Shown one piece after another: positions 57,875 to 64,000 of a stretch of 64,000 bases of DNA. The stretch covers positions 1 through 64,000 of the forward strand of contig JAJRWT010000089.1 in assembly GCA_024276675.1 (NCBI GenBank), written 5' to 3'. How positions within the stretch are numbered: the first letter of the stretch is position 1; every line of letters begins with the position of its first letter. Under the pieces are notes generated by a model. That model made no database searches, was not told where the DNA came from, and saw nothing but the letters and a program-made list of their open reading frames with translations. Origin of the DNA: Myxococcota bacterium (GTDB taxonomy: Bacteria > Myxococcota_A > UBA796 > JAFGLY01). Position numbers and translations under genes: made by a program.

Positions 57875-59155
57875 ATGCCAACCAGGATTCGCAGTGCCCT
57901 CGCCTCGCTCCGGCCCCAGCCCGGGGGCCACGGCCCGGTGGGACCAGGGCGCCGGCTCCTGTTGCGCAAGAGAGCCCGTTCCAGCCGATCCGGCGTGGCC
58001 CTTTTGGTGGTGCTGGCCGCTATCATGGTGATGACCGTGCTGGTGACGGAGATGAGCTACGGTGCGCGGATCCGGATGCTCCTGGCCGCTCACCAGCGCG
58101 ACGAAGTCAAGGCCCACTGGCTGGCCATCTCCGGGATCAACCTCTATCGCTTGATACTCACCGCCAACTACCAGTTGAAACAGAACAGCTACCTGAACGA
58201 CATCGCAAAGACCTATGGCGTCAACATCGGGGATGCCCTCTGGCAGGCGGTGCCCTTCATCAGCACCGGTCTGCTGCGCATGGTATTCGTCTCTGGCGAG
58301 GATGTGGACGACTGGGATCGAACCCAGGTGGAGACCCTGCTCACCACCGGCACGGTGTCCGACGAAGTGGCAGTAGAGTCCCGCCAGCAGAGTGCCTTTG
58401 AAGACGAAGGGTTCCTGGATTTCGACGGCGACTTCTCCGCCGAGATCCAGGACCAGGAGAGCAAGATCAACGTGGGCAACCTGGCCAACCTGGCCACTGG
58501 CGAGAGCTTGCTTGAAAACTCCACGGCCATGCAGCTCTACGGGCTCATGAGCGGCCAGGAGAACGACGAGTGGTTCTACCAGCGGAACCTGGATCGTTGG
58601 GAAATAATCGGCAACCTGGCCGACTGGATGGATGCCGACAACACCAGGTGTGGCAACTACAGCGGCTACGAAGACGACCTCTACAACAGGCTGGACGATC
58701 CATACCTGGCCAAGAACGCCAAGTTCGACACTAAAGAAGAGATCCGCCTGGTGGATGGCTGGCAGGACGACGTCTACGAGCGCTTCGGCGACGAGATAAC
58801 CGTCTGGGGAAGTGGCAAGGTCAATGTCAACACGGCATCTCGCGAGGTGCTCTTCGGACTCATCAAGTCCTTCGTGGCGGGCCCTCCCGCCGATGATTTT
58901 GCATACCAACTCGTGGACCTGCTGGAGAGCTACAAGACCATCACAAGCTTCCAGAGCGCAAGTGATTTCACCACGTATCTGAAGGACCAGGGAGCCGAGG
59001 TGCTGGACGGCATGACCAGCGCTATCACCACATCAAGCAGTGTTTTCCAGGTCACAAGCATGGGCGTGGTGGGAAACACGGCTGTGACCATCACGGCGGT
59101 ACTGGATTACCAGTCCTCCTCCGAGGGCAAGGTACTCTACTGGCATGTGGAGTGA
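57875..59155 (+). CDS. gspK: Minor pseudopilin GspK
   Basis: A 426-residue protein, the largest pseudopilin, as expected for GspK. GGAGGGG precedes ATG 57875. The leader ends RSSRSG (Gly40), followed by VALLVVLAAIMVMTVLVTEM; it lacks Glu at +5, which is normal for GspK at the tip. The alpha-helical insertion domain carries AEIQDQESKINVGNLANLAT, and the C-terminal part has VWGSGKVNVNTASREVLFGL, both GspK hallmarks. It crowns the pseudopilus with GspI and GspJ. Confidence 0.95.
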   Translation: MPTRIRSALASLRPQPGGHGPVGPGRRLLLRKRARSSRSGVALLVVLAAIMVMTVLVTEMSYGARIRMLLAAHQRDEVKAHWLAISGINLYRLILTANYQLKQNSYLNDIAKTYGVNIGDALWQAVPFISTGLLRMVFVSGEDVDDWDRTQVETLLTTGTVSDEVAVESRQQSAFEDEGFLDFDGDFSAEIQDQESKINVGNLANLATGESLLENSTAMQLYGLMSGQENDEWFYQRNLDRWEIIGNLADWMDADNTRCGNYSGYEDDLYNRLDDPYLAKNAKFDTKEEIRLVDGWQDDVYERFGDEITVWGSGKVNVNTASREVLFGLIKSFVAGPPADDFAYQLVDLLESYKTITSFQSASDFTTYLKDQGAEVLDGMTSAITTSSSVFQVTSMGVVGNTAVTITAVLDYQSSSEGKVLYWHVE

Positions 59156-59167
59156 AACGGAGCTGCA

Positions 59168-60844
59168 ATGGCACGGGTAATCGGAGTTGATCTGGGAGCA
59201 CACACGGTGAAGGTCGCCGTATTCAAGGGGAGCTTTGGCCGCTACGCCGTGACCGATTTTCTGCTGCGCAGGGTCGCGAGTCCTGATTCCACCGGATCCG
59301 GGGCCTCTCTTTCGCAGCGGCTTGCCGTTCTTGCCGAACTGTTGGCGGATGCCAGGCTGGAAGATCTGCGCTCCGTGGCCATGGCCTGGCCAGCCGAGCG
59401 CAGCAGTATGAGGCTGGTGCACCTGCCCTTCGTGGATCGGAACCAGGTGGCCAGGACCATCCCCTTCGAGGTGGAGACCTCCGTACCCTTCGAGCTGGAG
59501 GACATGATCCTGGACCATCGCGTAGTGAAGACCATCGACGATGGTAGCCAGGTGCTGGCGGTGCTCGTGCGTCGTGAAGATCTATCCGGGTTCCTGGAGC
59601 AGGTGGGGGGCGCCGATCTAAGTCCACGAAACCTGGGCATAGATGGCGACCTGATGTCGGCCTACACGCAGGAGGGCGTGCAGGTGGTGCTGGACCTGGG
59701 GCACGAGCGCACCGTGGTCTCACTGGCAGTGGACGGGCAGGTGCTTGGAGTGCGCGGTCTGGATACGGGGGGCCGTTTCCTGTCGGAGAGACTTGCCGGG
59801 GCATTCGGCCTGGAGCCCGACGTTGCCGAGGGCTACAAGCACGCCCTCAGTCTGAAGAGCCGCCAGGCTCTCGATGTGACAGCCGAGTGGGAGGATGAAA
59901 CCGAAACCTCCATGCCCGATGATCACCTGGAGCATTTCATCGATCAAAGCCATGACACCGATGCCATGGCCAGGGTGCTGGGCGAAGCGGCAGCGGAACT
60001 GCTGAGTGAGATACGGGCCAGTCTCATCGCCTTTGAAGACAATATCGGCGTCGAGATTGCCGAGATCCTCATCTGTGGCGGAACGGCGGAGCTGGACGGC
60101 CTGGCGGAGCTGTTGGCGAGGGATCTGGGCCTGCCGGTGAGGGCGATTGCCATCGACGCCGCGGCGGAGCGCTTCGCTGATTCCGGGCGTTTTGCCCTTG
60201 CCCATGCCCTGGGCATGCGTGCCGCCGGAGAGCTGCGGGGAAGGCCACTGGAGCTGCGGAAGGGAGAGTTCGCCTACCACGGTCACATGGAAACGCTCAA
60301 GACCCTGCTCTCCTACGGAGCCATGGGCGCTGCTCTCTTCGTCGTTGCCGGGTTGGTCATTTTCTTCATGGATCACGCGAAGTACAGTGAACAGGTGGAT
60401 TCTCTGTCCGCCAACATTGCCAACGTCGTGAACGAGACCTTTCCCGATGTCGAAAGATCTCGCCTGGATGATCCCGGTATGGCCGTCGCCATCATGCAGG
60501 AGAAGGCCATGGCAGTGACCGAGCGCGTAGCCCTGTTGGGAGCAGCCATCCGTGGTCAGCCTCCCACGCTGACACTCCTCAAGTCCCTCTCCGAGGGCAT
60601 GCCTCCACCTTCCGAGGCCACTATCGACATCAAGGAACTCACTCTCTCCGAGACCGCCGTCAACCTGAAGGCCGAAACCGCCGGCTACGAAGAAGCCGCC
60701 AGGATCGAAGCCTCGCTCCAGAACGTGCAGCGCTTCAAGACTGCCAACAAGGGCGACGAAAAGAAGATGGGCGACAAGGTCCAGTTCAGCTTGTCGATCC
60801 CTCTTGGTGGTTCCGAGGCTGTTGCAGGGGAGGAACGGGGATGA
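59168..60844 (+). CDS. gspL: GspL with PilM-like actin fold
   Basis: A 558-residue protein. The cytoplasmic N-terminus (about 1-350) has an actin/PilM-like fold: MARVIGVDLGAHTVKVAVFK, LVLDLGHERTVVSLAVDGQV-like text, and LICGGTAELDGLAELLARDL. One membrane helix lies at about 381-402 (GAMGAALFVVAGLVIFFM). The periplasmic C-terminus is ferredoxin-like and helical, as in GspL/PilN. GspL bridges GspE and GspM in the inner-membrane platform. The intact nucleotide-type loops resemble PilM, so the family line to type IV pilus proteins is clear. It starts 12 bases after gspK. Confidence 0.9.
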   Translation: MARVIGVDLGAHTVKVAVFKGSFGRYAVTDFLLRRVASPDSTGSGASLSQRLAVLAELLADARLEDLRSVAMAWPAERSSMRLVHLPFVDRNQVARTIPFEVETSVPFELEDMILDHRVVKTIDDGSQVLAVLVRREDLSGFLEQVGGADLSPRNLGIDGDLMSAYTQEGVQVVLDLGHERTVVSLAVDGQVLGVRGLDTGGRFLSERLAGAFGLEPDVAEGYKHALSLKSRQALDVTAEWEDETETSMPDDHLEHFIDQSHDTDAMARVLGEAAAELLSEIRASLIAFEDNIGVEIAEILICGGTAELDGLAELLARDLGLPVRAIAIDAAAERFADSGRFALAHALGMRAAGELRGRPLELRKGEFAYHGHMETLKTLLSYGAMGAALFVVAGLVIFFMDHAKYSEQVDSLSANIANVVNETFPDVERSRLDDPGMAVAIMQEKAMAVTERVALLGAAIRGQPPTLTLLKSLSEGMPPPSEATIDIKELTLSETAVNLKAETAGYEEAARIEASLQNVQRFKTANKGDEKKMGDKVQFSLSIPLGGSEAVAGEERG

Positions 60845-61470
60845 AGCCGACACTTGGGGCATTTTCCAGATACATGAGGCGTCCGCTGCAGGCCTTGCAG
60901 CCCTTGAGAGCCCGTCTTCGCAACTTCACGGAAGGCATGAGTCCCAGGGACAGGTTGTTGTTCATGGGAACGGTGGTGGTGTTGAGCCTGGGGTTCCTGG
61001 TTTTCGGGACCGTGTTCATGCTGGGGCGGCTGGACAGCCTGAGGGAGCTTGTGGAGATCCGCCAGGGGCAGCTTGCGCAGGTGGAAGAGATGCGCACGGC
61101 CTACACCGAGGGCCAGACCAGGCTCGAGGAGCTGGAAAAGCGTCTCGGAGCCTACAAGGGGACCACGCTCTCTGCCTTCCTGGAGCAGTCGGCGGGAAAG
61201 GTCCAGATCCAGGACAACTTGAAGCAGGTGAAGGAACGTTCGGCTGCTGTTCACGGAAACCTCGAAGAAAAGCTCTTTTCCGTGGAGCTGTCCCGCTTGA
61301 CGCTGGAGCAGGTTGTCAGTTTCCTCTACGAGGTGGAGACATCTGGTTATCCCTTGATAATCCGAACCGCCAAGTTCAGGACCGTCTACGTCTCTGGACA
61401 GAAGCTCCTGAAGCTCAACATGGACATCTCATCATTCAGGCTGCTCGAAGAAGACGAGGTGACAGGATGA
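60841..61470 (+). CDS. gspM: Type II secretion system protein GspM
   Basis: A 209-residue bitopic protein whose ATG overlaps the gspL stop. Residues about 38-62 form the membrane helix (LLFMGTVVVLSLGFLVFGTV), followed by a periplasmic coiled coil (VEEMRTAYTEGQTRLEELEK) and a small alpha/beta domain ending with VSFLYEVETSGYPLIIRTA. The layout matches GspM/PilO-type partners of GspL. It completes the inner-membrane platform. Confidence 0.88.
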   Translation: MKPTLGAFSRYMRRPLQALQPLRARLRNFTEGMSPRDRLLFMGTVVVLSLGFLVFGTVFMLGRLDSLRELVEIRQGQLAQVEEMRTAYTEGQTRLEELEKRLGAYKGTTLSAFLEQSAGKVQIQDNLKQVKERSAAVHGNLEEKLFSVELSRLTLEQVVSFLYEVETSGYPLIIRTAKFRTVYVSGQKLLKLNMDISSFRLLEEDEVTG

Positions 61471-62756
61471 TTCGCAAGATCGCCATGGCGATGGTCGTGA
61501 CTTGCTGGGCAGCAGTTGTCTTCCTCATGGGTCTGCATTTCACCTTTCCCTCCGACACCGCGGCCAAGCGTCTCCAGTGGGAAGTGGAAACCCGCAGCGA
61601 CGGCCGCTACTCTGTGTTGGCGGACTCGGTTTCGTTGTGGCGCCTTACCGGCCTGGAAATGACCAATGCACGACTTCTCACATCTTCCAGGGGCGACAAT
61701 CGAAGGGGCAAGCAGGGGCAGGATGAAGAAGAGGCCTCCGCGGCCCTGGTCCTGGCCATGCAGACCGTGGCGGCGCGTCTGGAGATCCTTCCCCTGCTCT
61801 CGGGCACCAGGGCAGCCGCCTTCAAGGGCAGGCTCTACGGTGGCGATATGGATGGGCGTCTGGCCTATGGTACCGACGAGGTGGACCTGGCCCTGAGGCT
61901 CTCCGATGTGGATCTTTCTCTCTACCCCATGGACTCGAACTCCTTCACCCTGGACCTGGCCGGCTTCTTGAAGGCTGACATGGCTCTGGTCCTGGACATG
62001 GACGACGCCACCGACTCCACCGGAACCGGCTGGCTCGAATGCAGGGACCTGGTGCTGAAAAGTGGAAAGATCCTGGGCTTCTCCCTGCCGGAAAACGCCA
62101 CTTTTTCAAAGTTCAGGCTGGAATACGAGATCTCCGACGGCAAGGCCCGTATCACCAGGGCAAAGGTCGCCGGAGACATGTTCGATGCCGACATCGAGGG
62201 CGAGATCAGCCTCAACAAGAAGCTCTCACGCTCTCGCCCCCGGATCTCAGTGAGCTTCACCCTGGACGGAGCCCTGGCCGACATGGCGAAGCTTGCGCCG
62301 GGGCTCCGCGGGTCCCGCGACCAGGACGGCGTCTTTCGTTTCCTGCTGACCGGCACCCTGGACCATCCCAGGTTCAAGCCCGACCGGGCTCGGCTCTCCC
62401 GCCGCCGTAGCAGCTCCGGCATATCCAGGATCAGCCCCACCACCGATGGGGATACATCGATGGACGACGACGAGCGCCAGCGCCTTCGCGAGGAGAGGAT
62501 CCGAAAGCGCCGTGAGCGCCTGGAGGAACGACGGGCGGCCCGTGAGCAGGCCGGGGAAGGGGAGCCATCCCTTCCGAATCGGCTTGCCCGAAAATCCATG
62601 GATGACCTGGAACCCCCCGTTGACGAGTACGACCCGGGGCAGGAATATGACGAACCCTACGAAGACGATCCATCCGCCGGATACGACGATGATCTGGGCC
62701 AGGAACCCGAGTTTGACGACGTGGACATCCAGCAATACGACGACGCGGAGTTCTGA
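61467..62756 (+). CDS. gspN: GspN-like protein with charged C-terminal extension
   Basis: A 429-residue protein whose ATG overlaps the gspM stop. One N-terminal membrane helix (IAMAMVVTCWAAVVFLMGLHF) precedes a beta-rich AsmA/GspN-like periplasmic domain (VLADSVSLWRLTGLEMTNAR, GRLYGGDMDGRLAYGTDEVD, GFLKADMALVLDMDDATDS). The last about 120 residues are a hydrophilic tail, first basic (RIRKRRERLEERRAARE) and then very acidic (YDEPYEDDPSAGYDDDLG), not usual in GspN. It ends the operon. Confidence 0.85.
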   Translation: MIRKIAMAMVVTCWAAVVFLMGLHFTFPSDTAAKRLQWEVETRSDGRYSVLADSVSLWRLTGLEMTNARLLTSSRGDNRRGKQGQDEEEASAALVLAMQTVAARLEILPLLSGTRAAAFKGRLYGGDMDGRLAYGTDEVDLALRLSDVDLSLYPMDSNSFTLDLAGFLKADMALVLDMDDATDSTGTGWLECRDLVLKSGKILGFSLPENATFSKFRLEYEISDGKARITRAKVAGDMFDADIEGEISLNKKLSRSRPRISVSFTLDGALADMAKLAPGLRGSRDQDGVFRFLLTGTLDHPRFKPDRARLSRRRSSSGISRISPTTDGDTSMDDDERQRLREERIRKRRERLEERRAAREQAGEGEPSLPNRLARKSMDDLEPPVDEYDPGQEYDEPYEDDPSAGYDDDLGQEPEFDDVDIQQYDDAEF

Positions 62757-62884
62757 GTCGTGGACCTGGCAGCAGATCTCCATGCCGCATACCTGGAACA
62801 GGGTCTGGCCACCAGGAGATCTCGCTGGTTCCACACGGCAGGTGGAGAGCCGGGGATCCAACTGTTTGCCGTTGCTGTGATCTC

Positions 62885-62910
62885 GGTGCTGGATCCACGG
62901 ACCCAGCACC
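62885..62910 (+). terminator. Hairpin downstream of the T2SS operon
   Basis: GGTGCTGG (62885-62892) and CCAGCACC (62903-62910) form a perfect eight-pair stem with a ten-base loop, about 130 bases after gspN. Only TT follows, so it is a weak intrinsic terminator candidate. Confidence 0.4.
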
Positions 62911-63008
62911 TTATACGCAACATGCGCGGATAGGCGCCCATTGTGCGGCTCTGTGGGCCGTTGAGTTTTCCGGAAGGTGGGATCTTTATTGATCCGAAGT
63001 GAGATACG

Positions 63009-63890
63009 ATGAGTGATGCCATCGGCGGAAGCCGAATATCTGGTCTGGGCCCCCACGACATCAGGCTCGTGGATTCATTGAAAGACAGGCTGGTGGACGC
63101 CTTCGGCCTGGAACCTCCGCGGTGGATCATCAACCTGGGCAGTGGTCTGGGAGCCGCCATGGCCATCCTGGAAGACCCAGTGCAGGTTCCCTACCAGGAG
63201 TTGGGCCTGCCTGACACTTCCGTGAGTGGCCATGCCGGAGTCCTGGCAGTGGGCCGGGTGGACGGAACACGGGTGGCCTGTTTTTCCGGAAGGGTTCACG
63301 TCTACGAAGGCCATGAGCCCGCCACCGTGGTCCTGGGCCTTCGCGCCGTATTTCGCTGGGGCCAGGGAATGGTTCCCCAGCGGCTGGTGACCACCAGCGC
63401 CGTGGGCGGCATTCACGAACACATGGAACCCGGCTCGCTGATCCTGGTGAAGGACCACCTCAACTTCAGCGGCGTAAACGTGCTTCGCGGGCCCAACCTC
63501 CCGGAACTGGGGGATCGATTCCCCGACATCTCCGGTCTCTACGACCTTCAGCTTCGCCAGACAGCAAGGCGTTGCGCCCGTCGCCTGGGGTTTTCACTGG
63601 TGGAGGGCGTCTACGCTGCCACACTGGGTCCTTCCTACGAAACACCTGCCGAGATCCGCATGTTGAAGGCTATGGGAGCAGACCTGGTGGGGATGAGTCT
63701 GGTCCACGAGGCAATAGCCGCCTGTCATGCCAGGATTCCCGTGTTGGCAATAGCAGTGATCTCCAACCTGGCGGCTGGGCTCTCGGCCCAGGAGCTGAGT
63801 CAGCACGAAGTGGAGCAGACCATCCACTCCGCCGGGAGCCCCCAGCGCCTGGCCCGGCTGCTGGAGAGTGTGATCCGCCTGTCGGATTGA
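63009..63890 (+). CDS. Purine nucleoside phosphorylase (trimeric class I type)
   Basis: A 293-residue enzyme of the PNP/MTAP family that cleaves purine nucleosides with phosphate. INLGSGLGAAMAIL gives the phosphate-binding Ser/Gly loop, RVHVYEGHEPATVVLGLRAV the next phosphate contacts (His, Arg), SAVGGIHEHMEPGSLILVKD the central segment, and YAATLGPSYETPAEIRMLKA the base/ribose pocket. GADLVGMSLVHEAIAACHAR and AVISNLAAGL close the active site; Asn in SNLAAG corresponds to the purine-selective residue. All key residues appear intact. It lies 252 bases after the T2SS operon and probably has its own promoter. Confidence 0.92.
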   Translation: MSDAIGGSRISGLGPHDIRLVDSLKDRLVDAFGLEPPRWIINLGSGLGAAMAILEDPVQVPYQELGLPDTSVSGHAGVLAVGRVDGTRVACFSGRVHVYEGHEPATVVLGLRAVFRWGQGMVPQRLVTTSAVGGIHEHMEPGSLILVKDHLNFSGVNVLRGPNLPELGDRFPDISGLYDLQLRQTARRCARRLGFSLVEGVYAATLGPSYETPAEIRMLKAMGADLVGMSLVHEAIAACHARIPVLAIAVISNLAAGLSAQELSQHEVEQTIHSAGSPQRLARLLESVIRLSD

Positions 63891-64000
63891 ACCTTGCGCC
63901 GGTGGCCAACCATTCTGCCCCTTCACAGCCTTTCACGGCTCTTCCCTGCATGATCCCACTCCCCAGACCAGCAGCCCGTCGCCCAGATCCATTGGGGAGC
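63891..64000. other. Intergenic tail at window edge
   Basis: 110 bases after the phosphorylase stop. No hairpin, promoter or coding region recognised. Confidence 0.4.

Noticed and set aside
62980..62995. GGATC...GATCC hairpin before the phosphorylase gene
   Set aside because: Only five pairs; too short to call a terminator or riboswitch.
1..64000. tRNA, rRNA, insertion sequence, prophage or integrase genes
   Set aside because: No T-loop-like GGTTCRAATCC context, transposase or integrase motifs, or terminal inverted repeats were found on either strand by eye. A tRNAscan/Infernal run would settle the RNA part.

Overview
The window is GC-rich, densely coded bacterial DNA from a diderm. The protein families point to the Myxococcota or a related deltaproteobacterial lineage. 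The markers are many secreted lipoproteins with Asp/Thr/Glu-rich linkers, MopE-like calcium-loop repeats with a Cys-plus-membrane-anchor C-terminus of MYXO-CTERM type, PKD and YfaP-type surface domains, a kinase-like protein, a class III cyclase fused to FHA-like modules, and a complete type II secretion (T2SS) operon. No rRNA, tRNA, CRISPR array, insertion sequence or phage gene was seen. It reads as a chromosomal segment. The lineage assignment is inference.

Layout. 1-7.05 kb (mostly minus): a PKD-type lipoprotein cut by the window edge and translationally coupled to a membrane-anchored parvulin, PPC-type secreted proteins, an LPG-synthase-like flippase-fold protein and an Ig-like lipoprotein. 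7.35-12.2 kb (plus): a HYDIN/PKD/YfaP lipoprotein, then an operon of parvulin lipoprotein, enoyl-reductase-like SDR and esterase lipoprotein. 12.2-14.9 kb (minus): a fused SpmA-SpmB protein and an M50-like membrane protease. 15.3-16.6 kb: a pseudokinase preceded by diverged repeats. 17.5-20.9 kb: SDR epimerase, cupin and GT-C-like membrane protein, probably for surface sugars. 21.0-24.7 kb: a VCBS/FG-GAP lipoprotein, an orphan tandem-BMC shell protein and a porin. 24.8-28.9 kb: MreB-like protein, FKBP lipoprotein, Pgi and Pal. 29.1-33.8 kb: an APH-type kinase, then a tight three-gene operon for secreted proteins including an arylsulfotransferase-like lipoprotein. 33.9-44.8 kb: aminotransferase, RluA-type pseudouridine synthase, GreB, a large MopE-repeat surface protein, a lipase-fold protein apparently lacking its serine, a lipoprotein, an aspartoacylase-family enzyme, an RlmI-type methyltransferase and nicotinate phosphoribosyltransferase. 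44.9-47.6 kb (minus): a class III cyclase/FHA protein followed by two stand-alone cyclic-nucleotide-binding proteins. 48.3-62.8 kb (plus): gspC-D-E-F-G-H-I-J-K-L-M-N. 63.0-63.9 kb: a purine nucleoside phosphorylase.

How it fits together. Much of the window concerns export and the cell surface: periplasmic folding factors (two parvulins, one FKBP), Pal, a porin, about a dozen lipoproteins, and the T2SS that could export some of these products. The T2SS operon has a near-consensus sigma-54 promoter in the largest intergenic gap, together with several dyad sequences. On the other side of that gap is a cyclase plus cyclic-nucleotide-receptor operon. The most unusual single items are the BMC-T shell protein with no enzyme locus around it, the pseudokinase that has lost all three catalytic signatures, and the signalling operon facing the T2SS.
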